Positions 14,777-23,221 of a stretch of 31,447 nucleotides of DNA are shown here, piece after piece (the stretch's first letter is position 1; the number at the start of each line of letters is the position of its first letter). The position numbers and the translations under genes are program-made. Source of the stretch: an uncultured Eubacteriaceae bacterium (GTDB lineage Bacteria; Bacillota; Clostridia; Lachnospirales; CAG-274); assembly GCA_947565475.1 (NCBI GenBank), contig CANOGI010000002.1, positions 1 to 31,447 on the forward strand, written 5' to 3'. The notes below the pieces were generated by a model, which was given only the letters and a program-made list of their open reading frames with translations, was not told the DNA's origin and made no database searches.

Positions 14777-15496
14777 TTGGTAAATTTTAAATGTAGGGCT
14801 GTTGTCGTCGCCGGAGGAAGCGGAAAAAGAATGGGGACGAAAGTTTTAAAACAGTATATGGAAATCGGAGGTGTTCCAATACTCGCGAGAACTTTGAACT
14901 GTTTTCAGAACTGCGCTGATATTCAGGATATTGTTATTGTCACGGCTAAAGATGAAATAGAGTTTTGTGAAAAAGAAATTGTGGAGAGATTTAATTTAAG
15001 CAAGGTTAAAAAAATAGCGATAGGAGGAAAGGAAAGACAGGAATCTGTTTTTAACGGTCTTACCGCTCTTGAGAAAGATACGAATATTGTACTTATACAC
15101 GATGGGGTAAGGCCTTTTGTAAAAGAAGAACATATTAAAAAAATAATTGAGGAAACCTCCGTTTATGGAAGCTGTGTTCTTGGGGTTAAAGTGAAAGACA
15201 CTATTAAGGTCTGTGATGAGAATGGTTTTATTGTTTCAACCCCTGACAGAAAAACTTTATGGATTGCTCAGACTCCGCAGGCTTTTAAATATGATTTAAT
15301 TATGGAGGCCTATAAGAAAGCGAGCTTGGACGGTTTTTTGGGGACGGATGATTCTACGCTTGCCGAAAGGCTTGGTATTAAAGTCAAAATGACAGAGGGG
15401 GATTATGACAATATTAAAATCACAACGAGAGAGGATTTGGATTTCGGCGAGGTTATTGTAAAAAAATATGGAGATTACGGCAAATTTAGTATATAA
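14777..15496 (+). CDS. ispD: 2-C-methyl-D-erythritol 4-phosphate cytidylyltransferase
   Basis: A 239-residue IspD, third step of the MEP isoprenoid pathway: MEP + CTP to CDP-ME + PPi. The nucleotide-binding VVVAGGSGKRMGTKVLKQY holds the catalytic Arg/Lys pair. Later blocks are GGKERQESVFNGL, VLIHDGVRPFV, KDTIKV and AQTPQAFKYD, ending with TEGDYDNIKITTREDL. The start is a TTG at 14777 preceded by TGGAGTGA. It stands alone; ispF, often adjacent, is not here. Its 3' end runs into a repeat element at 15525, so transcription probably ends within or past that repeat. Confidence 0.96.
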   Translation: MVNFKCRAVVVAGGSGKRMGTKVLKQYMEIGGVPILARTLNCFQNCADIQDIVIVTAKDEIEFCEKEIVERFNLSKVKKIAIGGKERQESVFNGLTALEKDTNIVLIHDGVRPFVKEEHIKKIIEETSVYGSCVLGVKVKDTIKVCDENGFIVSTPDRKTLWIAQTPQAFKYDLIMEAYKKASLDGFLGTDDSTLAERLGIKVKMTEGDYDNIKITTREDLDFGEVIVKKYGDYGKFSI

Positions 15497-15524
15497 GCGG
15501 GCGGAAAATATTTTATGGGGGCTA

Positions 15525-15757
15525 TTTTGAGGAAACACCGCATAATTCAAAGTAAAAATAATTTTAGCGAGAGCGTGCGAATAGTCGGTGCTTTTGCTAC
15601 GCAAAAGTCGGTTAAAAGCCGCCCGTACATCTTTGCGGCACCTATTTAGCGTAAGTGTGGGATTTTTAATACCACTTAAACGAAACGCTTTTTTGTTAGT
15701 AGCGTATTTTTTCGTAAAATTATTTTTATTTCCTCTCTGTGCGGTGCTTTCTTGAAA
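15525..15757. repeat. Non-autonomous inverted-repeat element, AGGAAACACCGCA family, copy 1
   Basis: AGGAAACACCGCATAAT at 15530 is mirrored by TGCGGTGCTTTCT at 15740-15752. The interior aligns along its length, by eye at roughly 85-90 percent, with the reverse complement of 29481-29715, sharing CGCAAAAGTCGG, AAAAGCCGCCCG, CCTATTTAGCGTAAGT and CGTAAAATTATTTTTATTTC. It contains internal hairpins but no gene. It fills the gap between convergent ispD and tmcAL. Confidence 0.85.
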
Positions 15758-15760
15758 CTA

Positions 15761-15835
15761 AAAAATATCCAAAGAATCAAAAAAGTAAAATAACTTTGAC
15801 TATATGTTTATTTTTAGTGGTTTTTTGGATATTTT
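15761..15835 (-). terminator. Possible terminator hairpin after tmcAL
   Basis: AAAAATATCCAAA (15761-15773) is complementary to the sequence ending TTTTGGATATTTTT (15822-15835), with A/T tracts on both sides, but the loop is about 49 bases, so termination is only plausible. Confidence 0.35.
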
Positions 15836-15843
15836 TGAATAAA

Positions 15844-17097
15844 TTATATTATTACTATTGGTTTTGTGTATTCTGTATTTATTTCTTTTGTCGTAAGCAT
15901 ATAATAAATATCAGAGGCGAACTTCTCCTTGTTTAAAAGAGAAACAGCTGTTGGGGAAAGTTTTTTTTCAGCTGACTTTATATTTGTTATTACAGGAATT
16001 TTTGACTTTTCCGTAAGCTCTTTTAAAAGAGCCTCTTTATCTTTTCTGAAACCAAGCACCCTTATATAGGGAAGTCCTTTGTCCATATAAATCGCTATAT
16101 CTGATTTTTTTATATCAAGAAGAAGGTGTGTGACAGCGTGTTTGATTTTGGTGAGGGTATATCGTTTTGTTTTCATACTTTGAAATAATTCTTCAGTATT
16201 TTTTTTGACAGTGTGTTTTAAAATTCTGTTTTCAAGCCCTTCGGTCATATCTAAAATTTCTGAGAGTTCTTTTTTTGTTTTAGACCGCAGTATATAATCG
16301 AGAGCAGGTAAATAGTTCTCAAATTTTGGATAATTTGTTATTTCTTTAAAAAATGTTTCCCACGTGTTCTCGGGGAGAGCGGATTTGATTTTATTTTTTA
16401 AAAGCTCTTTTGTTTCAGAAGTTTTTAAAAGCTCAAATTCTTTTACGGCGGTTCTTACAGCCGTCGCGGAGGGAATAGGCGAGGTTATTTCCGTTTGATG
16501 AAACGAGCTACCTTTTCGTTGTATTATTATCGGTTTTATGGCGCTGCCGTGTAATTTCAACGCTTTAATATACTCAAGCGCGAGTATGTTATTTGGTGTT
16601 TTTAAAAATGACAAATCAGGGGCGACTATGTCTTTTCTATAGTTTTTTATATAGGCTGAAATGGCGTTATATCTCGCTGACGGGTAGCTTATACCTTTTG
16701 AGAGCTCTGTTTTTAACATATTTTTAAAGGGTTTTGGCTCGTCTGTCAAAATGTCGGCTATATACGTCATACAATCAATATTATCTGTTTCAGCCCCGAA
16801 ACACAAAAAATCTATTATATTAGAGTTTTCTAAAATATTTACCGCCCCATAGGCGAAAATGTCCGCGCTTCCCGTGGCGAACGGGACGGGGAGCTCTATT
16901 ACCATAGAGGCTCCGTTTTTTAGGGCGAGCTTTGTCCGTGTTTGTTTATTTAAAACGGCAGGTTCTCCTCTTTGCGTAAAATTTCCGCTCATTATTACAA
17001 TACAATTTTCCGTTTTAGTTATTTCTTTTGATTTGTTAATATGATAAAAATGCCCGTTATGAAACGGATTATATTCGGCGATTATACCAAAAATCAT
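15844..17097 (-). CDS. tmcAL: tRNA(Met) cytidine acetate ligase
   Basis: A 417-residue TmcAL, which forms N4-acetylcytidine at the wobble base of elongator tRNA-Met using acetate and ATP. The N-terminal nucleotidyltransferase signature GIIAEYNPFHNGHFYHI contains the HxGH-type motif. MSGNFTQRGEPAVLNK, LKNGASMVIELPVPFATGSA and FLCFGAET follow, all typical of the family. The C-terminal half is the tRNA-binding part. AGGAGA precedes ATG 17097. It is monocistronic and divergent from cheR. The host also carries pta-ackA 6 kb away, which would supply acetate, but no direct link is shown. Confidence 0.95.
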   Translation of the reverse strand: MIFGIIAEYNPFHNGHFYHINKSKEITKTENCIVIMSGNFTQRGEPAVLNKQTRTKLALKNGASMVIELPVPFATGSADIFAYGAVNILENSNIIDFLCFGAETDNIDCMTYIADILTDEPKPFKNMLKTELSKGISYPSARYNAISAYIKNYRKDIVAPDLSFLKTPNNILALEYIKALKLHGSAIKPIIIQRKGSSFHQTEITSPIPSATAVRTAVKEFELLKTSETKELLKNKIKSALPENTWETFFKEITNYPKFENYLPALDYILRSKTKKELSEILDMTEGLENRILKHTVKKNTEELFQSMKTKRYTLTKIKHAVTHLLLDIKKSDIAIYMDKGLPYIRVLGFRKDKEALLKELTEKSKIPVITNIKSAEKKLSPTAVSLLNKEKFASDIYYMLTTKEINTEYTKPIVII

Positions 17098-17137
17098 TAT
17101 ATTATCTCCTGTTTTTAAAAAAAATTTGTAAATAATA

Positions 17138-17166
17138 TCGACATATTGTTATTAATTATGTATAAT
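17138..17166 (+). promoter_or_regulatory. Sigma-A-type promoter upstream of cheR
   Basis: TCGACA (17138-17143), 17 bases, TATAAT (17161-17166). It is a close match to the housekeeping consensus, about 120 bases before the cheR start, and is not a sigma-28 match. Confidence 0.6.
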
Positions 17167-17284
17167 ATAAGATATAGAAGATAATGTCAATTAAATATGT
17201 GAATTTTGAGTTGAGAAATATTTTATTTTACGCTCGCAGGGAATTAAGATTTTATTTTTGGACACGATAGGAGTGGTATATGTT

Positions 17285-18103
17285 ATGGAGAGTTTTATAA
17301 GTGACGGTGAGTTCAAGCTTATAAAAACTTATATCAAAGAAAAATACGGAATTAATCTTGGGGAAGAAAAAAAATCCCTTATTTATTCAAGGCTTCGCTC
17401 GGTATTGGCGGAAAAAGGATTCCAGAATTTTACTGAATACTATGACTATCTTATATCCGACACTACTGGACAAGCCGCTATCGTATTTATTGACAGAATG
17501 ACTACAAACCATACGTTTTTTATGAGAGAAGTTGAACACTTTTATTATTTTAGGGACGTGGTTTTACCGTATATTAAAAAAACGGTTAAAAACGGCGATA
17601 TAAGAATTTGGTGCGCGGGCTGTTCTTCCGGCGAGGAGTCATACACTTTACAGATGTTTATGAATGACTTTTTCAGGGGGGAGGGCGGCAAATGGGATAC
17701 GGAGCTTTTAGCTACGGATATTTCCACGACCGTTCTTACCAAAGCGATGAGGGGGGTTTATACCAGCGACCAAATAAAACCTTTAGACGAACTTTGGAAA
17801 AAAAATTATTTTAAGAAATACGACGATAATAATGTTATTGTAAGCGATGAGATTAAAAAGAAAATTACATATAGAAAATTTAACCTTATGGAAAGCAGAT
17901 TCCCTTTTAAAAAGAAATTTCATGTTATTTTCTGCCGAAACGTTATGATTTACTTTGACAACGAAACAAGGGACGCACTTGTCAACAGGTTTTACGAGGC
18001 TTCAGAGGAAGGTGCGTATTTATTTATAGGTCATTCTGAGTCTTTAAACAACACGGGAACGAGATACCAGTATGTACAGCCCGCTGTGTATAGAAAAATT
18101 TGA
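17285..18103 (+). CDS. cheR: Chemotaxis protein methyltransferase CheR
   Basis: A 272-residue CheR, which methylates glutamates on chemoreceptors with S-adenosylmethionine. The N-terminal helical domain has FKLIKTYIKEKYGINLGEEK and RMTTNHTFFMREVEHF (the substrate-facing TxFFR-like motif). The SAM-binding domain has RIWCAGCSSGEESYTLQMF, ATDISTTVLTKAMRGVY and FCRNVMIYFDNETR, closing with FIGHSESL. ATG 17285 is preferred over the upstream TTG at 17258 because AGGAG lies at 17268-17272. It is the first gene of the chemotaxis set, 541 bases before cheA. Its TGA stop overlaps the end of repeat copy C. Confidence 0.95.
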   Translation: MESFISDGEFKLIKTYIKEKYGINLGEEKKSLIYSRLRSVLAEKGFQNFTEYYDYLISDTTGQAAIVFIDRMTTNHTFFMREVEHFYYFRDVVLPYIKKTVKNGDIRIWCAGCSSGEESYTLQMFMNDFFRGEGGKWDTELLATDISTTVLTKAMRGVYTSDQIKPLDELWKKNYFKKYDDNNVIVSDEIKKKITYRKFNLMESRFPFKKKFHVIFCRNVMIYFDNETRDALVNRFYEASEEGAYLFIGHSESLNNTGTRYQYVQPAVYRKI

Positions 18104-18235
18104 CCGACAAGTTATTTTAACCGACAGAGGAAGTCTCAAGCTTTTTAAGAGGGGTACTTACTCTTGTGTTTTGGGGGAGCGCAAGCTCACTTTGAATACA
18201 AAGGCAAATACTTTCGCCGTCGGTTACTTGTCAGC
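18102..18235. repeat. Dispersed palindromic element (IS200/IS605-end-like), copy C
   Basis: The outer ends GACCGACAAGT (18102-18112) and ACTTGTCAGCC, and the inner ends TAACCGAC (18118) and GTCGGTTA (18219-18226), are inverted repeats. Between them lie CTTTTTAAGAGGGG, TACTTACTCTTGTGTT, GAGCGCAAGCTC and TTGAATACAAAGG, in the same order as the other copies. The first bases coincide with the cheR stop codon. Confidence 0.65.
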
Positions 18236-18350
18236 CGTATATTAAAGAAATATAGAAAATATATTTTATTTTTATTATAATTTTTATTTTTGGTTTATTT
18301 ATTTTTTATGGACTTTTATTAAAAAAAATAATAAAAATGAGCAAAACATC

Positions 18351-18378
18351 TTGAAAATTTTTTGTTTTGGTTTATAAT
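18351..18378 (+). promoter_or_regulatory. Sigma-A-type promoter for cheA-cheW
   Basis: TTGAAA (18351-18356), 16 bases, TATAAT (18373-18378). The start of cheA lies about 265 bases further on, giving a long leader in which I recognise no known riboswitch. The leader has a weak CGATAA-like box at 18564 with a poor spacing to TAAA. Confidence 0.5.
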
Positions 18379-18644
18379 TTAATGTAGGGATATAATTTTT
18401 ACATACGAGCTGATTTTATCTGTGTATTGTTTTTTCCGAGTTAATAAATTGGAATACTGACTGATTTAACTTTTAAGGCGAATCAGCCGATTTTATGGCG
18501 GGTAAAGAAATTTATCCGATTTAGGCGGGAGCGTGAAATTCTTGTTTAAATAATGCCGAGAAACGATAATATTAAATCAGAGGTTCCGATGAAAATAAAT
18601 AAGAATTTATTTTAAACAAATTTTATAAAAGAGGGTGATACGCT

Positions 18645-21029
18645 TTGGCTGATTTTTCAAGAGAATCAATGTTGGATATGTTTATATATGAGATGAATCA
18701 ACTGGTTGAACAGTTGGAACAGCTTATTATTCAAGGTGAACAAGGGTATTCAATGGATGACATTAACGAGATATTCCGTATAATGCACACCATTAAAGGC
18801 TCTGCCGCCATGATGCTTTATGACAATGTGTCTAAAACGGCGCATTCGGCGGAGGACTTGTTTTTCTTTCTCAGAGAGGAAAATCCTCAAGACGTCGATT
18901 ATTCGACGCTTACTGACTTAGTCCTTGAATGTGTTGACTTTATAAAAAATGAATTGGCGAAAATTGAGGCGAGTGAGAATTCAGACGGAAATCCAACGGA
19001 TATTATCGCTCGCGTTAAGGCTTTTTTAGCGCAGCTTAAAGGAGAGGCTCCCGCTGACGCGCCGCCAGCTAAAAGCGAGAAGAAAACAGCTCAAGTTTCT
19101 ACAAAAACGGATTCTGTTAATCAAATTGAGGCTAAGGGAACTCATTACAACGCGAAGATATTTTTTGAGGAAGGCTGTGAAATGGAAAGCGTAAGGGCTT
19201 TTACGCTTTTACAAAACCTTAAAGAGGCCATTACGGACGTCGTTACTATTCCGGCGGATGTTGTGGCTGACGGGTCGGAAGAAATAATCAAAAAAGATGG
19301 ATTTCAAATTTCTTTCTTTAGTGAAAAAACTTATGATGAAATCAGTGAGCTTATAGATCAAACTGTTTATCTTAAAGAATTTGAGCTTTCTTCTGGAAAC
19401 CTTAAAAATTATAAAGTTGTTTTATTTTTTGAGGAAGGCTGTGAAATGGAAAATGTCAGAGCTTATACGGTTATACATAATCTTCAGGGATATTGTACGA
19501 ATATTAAACACGAGCCTGAAGATATTATTGACGAGGCAGCCACGGAGATTATAAGAAAAAATGGCTTTAAATTCACTTTCTCAACAGATAAGAGCTATGA
19601 TGAGGTATCTAAAGACCTTTGCAATACCGTATTCTTAAAAGCTATAGATATTGAGGAAGTAGCAGCTGAGAAAGAAGCGGAAAAACAAGAGGAAAATGAG
19701 ATTAAAGAAGACTTAAAAACTGCGAGCGAACCTGTAAATGTACAGGGGAACAACGTAGGAAGCGATACGGCAGGGCAGGCGCAGCCTATAAAAAACCAAT
19801 CGGTTCAAAAGACTCAAAAACCGTCTCAACCAGCCGCCTCATCAGCCGCAGCTCAGAAAAAAGCGGCACCTACACAGCATATGATAAGCGTTAACATCGG
19901 AAAACTTGACCAACTTTTGAATCTTATGGGAGAGCTCGTTATCGCGGAAGCTATGACTACCCAGAATCCTGACCTTGAGGGGTTAGACCTTGAGAACTTT
20001 AATAAATCCGCAAGACAGCTTAGAAAGATAATAAACGATGTGCAGGATACTGTTATGTCTATGCGAATGGTTTCTCTATCAACTACTTTCTTTAAAATGA
20101 ACCGTATTGTAAGAGATATGTGTAAAAATCTTGGAAAAGACGTACAGCTTGAGGTTGTGGGAGAGGAAACGGAAGTTGATAAAAACATTATTGAGCATCT
20201 ATCAGACCCTCTTATGCATATTATAAGAAATTCAGTTGACCATGGTATTGAGATGCCGGATGAGAGAAAAGCCATTGGAAAGCCTGAGAAAGGCACTGTC
20301 TTACTTGAGGCGAGAAACGCCGGCGGAGAGGTTATTATTATTGTAAAAGACGACGGACAGGGGCTTGATACTCAGAAGATTTTCAATAAGGCGAAAGAGA
20401 ACGGATTGCTTAAAAAGCCTGAGAATGAGTATACGGAAAGAGAAATTCATCAATTTATTTTTCACCCAGGTTTGTCAACTAACGACCAAGTGACAAATTA
20501 CTCTGGACGTGGAGTAGGCATGGACGTTGTTATGAACAACATAGAAACTGTCGGCGGTACTATTTCGGTTGAGAGCGAAAAAGGAGAGGGTACGACAAAT
20601 ATTCTTAAAATTCCTTTGACTCTCGCTATTGTAGAAGGTATGCTCATTAAAATGGGCGGGGCTAAGTATACTATTCCTATTTCCTCAATTCAGGAAACGT
20701 TTAAGGCGAAACAAGATCAAGTATTTAAAGACCCGGATGGAAATGAGATGCTTACTTTAAGAGGCGATGTTTATAATATTGTAAGATTATATGATTTCTT
20801 CGGCGCTAAATCAGAAGTTACGAATATTGAGGAAGGCGTGCTTATTATGTTAGAGAACGAGGGACAGCATGTGTGTCTTTTTGTTGACGAGCTTATAGGC
20901 GAGCAACAGGTCGTTGTAAAAACAATGCCTGGATATATAAACAGAGTTAAGGGAATAAGCGGTTGTACGCTTCTTGGAAACGGCGATATTAGTCTTATTA
21001 TTGATGTCGGCGGATTTTTTGATAAATAG
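18645..21029 (+). CDS. cheA: Chemotaxis histidine kinase CheA
   Basis: A 794-residue CheA that phosphorylates CheY (and usually CheB) under receptor control. Domains in order: P1/HPt (about 1-110) with the phospho-accepting H48 in IFRIMHTIKGSAAMM; two tandem P2-like domains (about 167-248 and 254-337), each starting FFEEGCEME; and a glutamine/alanine-rich linker. The P3 dimerisation helices (from about 411, ISVNIGKLDQLLNLMGEL) follow. The P4 ATPase has N box HIIRNSVDHGIE, G1 DDGQGLD and G2 GRGVGMDVV. The CheW-like P5 runs from about 660. A TTG start follows GAGGGTG. cheW begins 17 bases after the stop, so the two are co-transcribed. The doubled P2 makes it longer than usual. Confidence 0.96.
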   Translation: MADFSRESMLDMFIYEMNQLVEQLEQLIIQGEQGYSMDDINEIFRIMHTIKGSAAMMLYDNVSKTAHSAEDLFFFLREENPQDVDYSTLTDLVLECVDFIKNELAKIEASENSDGNPTDIIARVKAFLAQLKGEAPADAPPAKSEKKTAQVSTKTDSVNQIEAKGTHYNAKIFFEEGCEMESVRAFTLLQNLKEAITDVVTIPADVVADGSEEIIKKDGFQISFFSEKTYDEISELIDQTVYLKEFELSSGNLKNYKVVLFFEEGCEMENVRAYTVIHNLQGYCTNIKHEPEDIIDEAATEIIRKNGFKFTFSTDKSYDEVSKDLCNTVFLKAIDIEEVAAEKEAEKQEENEIKEDLKTASEPVNVQGNNVGSDTAGQAQPIKNQSVQKTQKPSQPAASSAAAQKKAAPTQHMISVNIGKLDQLLNLMGELVIAEAMTTQNPDLEGLDLENFNKSARQLRKIINDVQDTVMSMRMVSLSTTFFKMNRIVRDMCKNLGKDVQLEVVGEETEVDKNIIEHLSDPLMHIIRNSVDHGIEMPDERKAIGKPEKGTVLLEARNAGGEVIIIVKDDGQGLDTQKIFNKAKENGLLKKPENEYTEREIHQFIFHPGLSTNDQVTNYSGRGVGMDVVMNNIETVGGTISVESEKGEGTTNILKIPLTLAIVEGMLIKMGGAKYTIPISSIQETFKAKQDQVFKDPDGNEMLTLRGDVYNIVRLYDFFGAKSEVTNIEEGVLIMLENEGQHVCLFVDELIGEQQVVVKTMPGYINRVKGISGCTLLGNGDISLIIDVGGFFDK

Positions 21030-21046
21030 AAAGGTGGGAGAAACTT

Positions 21047-21523
21047 ATGGCTATGGAAAATGAACAGGATGAAATTGTTCGAGAGACTAAAGAAGATACT
21101 ACCAAAGACAGGTATCTTACTTTTGAGATTGACAACGAGGAATACGGCGTGGATATTTCAAATGTTATTGAGATTATTACTATGTCCGCTATAACTTGGG
21201 TGCCGGAAACTCCCGACTTTCTTAAAGGCGTAATAAATTTAAGAGGGTCTATAGTTCCTGTTATAGACGCCAGGCTTAGATTTAAAAAGCCTGAGAAAGA
21301 ATATGACTCTCTAACTTGTATTATTGTTGTCGAGTATGAGAATTATACAGTTGGGGTAATTGTGGATACGGTTAACGAGGTTATGTTTATTCCGGAAGAT
21401 AAGATTTCTCTTCCGCCTAACGCGAAACTTAAATATCAAAATAAATTTATTAAAAGTATCGGAAAGGTCGGCAAAGAGGTTCAACTTCTTCTTGATGTGG
21501 ATAAATTCTTATTTTTGGATTAA
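21047..21523 (+). CDS. cheW: Chemotaxis coupling protein CheW
   Basis: A 158-residue CheW, the SH3-like adaptor that joins chemoreceptors to CheA. RYLTFEIDNEEYGVDISNVI opens the fold, followed by VIEIITMSAITWVPETPDFL, GVINLRGSIVPVIDARLRF (the receptor-binding NLRG motif) and CIIVVEYENYTVGVIVDTV. The last block, IKSIGKVGKEVQLLLDVDKF, is typical of the family end. An extra charged N-terminal tail of about 20 residues precedes the domain. Ribosome site AGGTGGGAG. It is coupled to cheA by position, and its fold repeats the P5 domain of CheA. Confidence 0.96.
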   Translation: MAMENEQDEIVRETKEDTTKDRYLTFEIDNEEYGVDISNVIEIITMSAITWVPETPDFLKGVINLRGSIVPVIDARLRFKKPEKEYDSLTCIIVVEYENYTVGVIVDTVNEVMFIPEDKISLPPNAKLKYQNKFIKSIGKVGKEVQLLLDVDKFLFLD

Positions 21524-21703
21524 GAAAGCACCAATTAATTAAATCTTTTGTTCTTATATATTTGGTGAGTTTTAGTCGTCGAATATATAAATTTTTCTGA
21601 ACGGCTATAGTAGTATCGCCAGAATAATTAAGTTTGAATTGTTGTTAATAATTAGAGAAATTGTGAAAAAATTGTTAGAGAATTTTCAGACACACTCTGA
21701 GGT

Positions 21704-21803
21704 GAAAAGCCGATAGAGGTATACGCTTAAAATTTGATATTTTAGTGTATTAATCGGCGTTTTCCAAACAAGTTGAATTAAAAGCCACACGTCGTGTGGC
21801 TTT
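21704..21803 (+). promoter_or_regulatory. Two hairpins in the cheW-cheB spacer
   Basis: The first is a bulged hairpin: GAAAAGCCGAT (21704-21714) with ATCGGCGTTTTC (21753-21764), and inside it 21721-21733 with 21739-21750. The second is a perfect 10-bp stem, AAAGCCACAC (21781-21790) with GTGTGGCTTT (21794-21803), ending 17 bases before the cheB start. The second has no downstream U run, so it is not a clear terminator and may affect cheB expression. Confidence 0.5.
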
Positions 21804-21820
21804 CGGTATGGGGATTGTTT

Positions 21821-22831
21821 ATGAATGCGGAGAAAATTGATATAGTTTTATATTCGGAATCTTATTCTTTTATGTCTATGATGAAGAAGAGCTTTGAGTC
21901 GGACTCTATTGATTCAATTAATTTAGTCGATACTTTTTCATCTGTAAATGAGGCGCTTTTAAGCAGGAACGTTAATTCCGATGTTATTTTTGTACTGCAT
22001 AGTTATTTTATTTCAAAAGAAAATATTGATTCTATTATACGGCATCTTGACTCAAAAGGAGTAAGCTTTGTTGGCGTGTGTGAAAACGCCAACAACGGTT
22101 TTGAAATGATGCGGCGAGGTGCCTTAGCTATAATTATTAAGACATGGGATGACAGCGAGCTGGGTCAGAAAATGTTTTTAAACAGTTTCAGGTTAAAGGT
22201 TAAAGACGCCGCGTACATAAAAAGTATGACGAACAAGAGAGAAGTGAAACAGGAGGTTTCTGTTTCATCGAATAAAATTATTGTTATCGGATCATCAACA
22301 GGAGGAACCGAGGCGATTATTGAGATTCTTAAAAGGTTTCCCGCGGGGATGCCTCCTATTCTTGTTGTACAGCATATGCCGGCTGTCTTTACAAAAATGT
22401 ATGCTGACAGACTTAATGACATTTGCAGAATGACTGTGTGGGAAGCCAAAGACGGCGACCAGCTTAAACCCGGGCTTGTGTTAATCGCTCCAGGGGATCA
22501 TCAGATGAGGGTTGTTAAAAATTATGGTTCTTTGTATGTTGAGTGTTTGAAAGGTGAAAGAGTAAACGGGCACGCCCCTTCCGTCGATGTTTTGTTTGAT
22601 TCTGTCGCTGATGTGGTCGGAGACAGGGCCATCGGGGTTATTTTAACTGGAATGGGAAACGACGGCGCTAAGGGAATGCTTAAAATGCGTCAGGAAGGAG
22701 CTTTTAATATCGGGCAGGATGAGCAAAGCTGTGTTGTTTATGGTATGCCGAGAGCCGCTTATGAGCTTGGCGCGGTCAACAGGCAACTTCCTCTTTCCAA
22801 TATCGCTGGATATATAATGGATATATTATAG
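21821..22831 (+). CDS. cheB: Chemotaxis-specific methylesterase CheB with degenerate receiver domain
   Basis: A 336-residue CheB, which removes methyl groups or deamidates glutamines on chemoreceptors. The C-terminal esterase domain carries the full triad: Ser in VIGSSTGGTEAI (about 157), His in LVVQHMPAVF (about 186) and Asp in GMGNDGAKGM (about 282). The N-terminal part has receiver-like length and order, but the acidic pair is replaced (IVLYSES instead of a VVDDS-type strand). The phospho-Asp strand reads DVIFVLHSYF, with no aspartate at the expected place. CheA probably cannot phosphorylate it. ATG 21821 is chosen over 21794 because TGGGGA lies just upstream and the earlier start would fall in the hairpin. 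Confidence 0.92.
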   Translation: MNAEKIDIVLYSESYSFMSMMKKSFESDSIDSINLVDTFSSVNEALLSRNVNSDVIFVLHSYFISKENIDSIIRHLDSKGVSFVGVCENANNGFEMMRRGALAIIIKTWDDSELGQKMFLNSFRLKVKDAAYIKSMTNKREVKQEVSVSSNKIIVIGSSTGGTEAIIEILKRFPAGMPPILVVQHMPAVFTKMYADRLNDICRMTVWEAKDGDQLKPGLVLIAPGDHQMRVVKNYGSLYVECLKGERVNGHAPSVDVLFDSVADVVGDRAIGVILTGMGNDGAKGMLKMRQEGAFNIGQDEQSCVVYGMPRAAYELGAVNRQLPLSNIAGYIMDIL

Positions 22832-23221
22832 AGTTTTTTTATTAAAAAAATAATTTTTGAGAGTTTTAAGATTTAGTGGCTGTTTGCTGTTTTATATTTT
22901 TGTGAGTATATGTTTGTATGGCCGTGCTATATAATATTGAGTTATATATATTTATTGATTGATTTATTTATTGTATGATTAAAATGTATAAAAGCTGCTA
23001 ATAAATAATTTGGGATTTGTAAACTATAAATGTCAAGAGTGAGAGGAAAATTACCAGTTGATTTAAGAAAAGTTAAGCTGGATAAATTTCGCTTTATTGA
23101 TTTATACTGTAATTGCTATTTATATAAAGTTTTCAGACACATATTAATCAAAGAATGTTTTTTATTTTTGGTTAATTGGTGTTTTCATAAATTATTAAAA
23201 ACATGAAAGGGGATTTTTACT
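22832..23221 (+). other. cheB-pta spacer without genes
   Basis: I see no gene and no convincing terminator here, only A/T-rich runs after cheB. The motif TTTTCAGACACA at 23130 is shared with other spacers. The pta ribosome site AAAGGGG is at 23207-23213. Confidence 0.4.

Noticed and set aside
15739..15936. Small plus-strand frame of 65 codons
   Set aside because: It overlaps a repeat end and the 3' end of tmcAL and has a membrane-like but AT-driven composition.
18379..18644. Riboswitch in the long cheA leader
   Set aside because: No motif of a known class (for example c-di-GMP) could be recognised by eye, so it was not called.
19853..20296. Minus-strand frame inside cheA
   Set aside because: Antisense shadow of the conserved kinase domains, Ser/Ile-rich.
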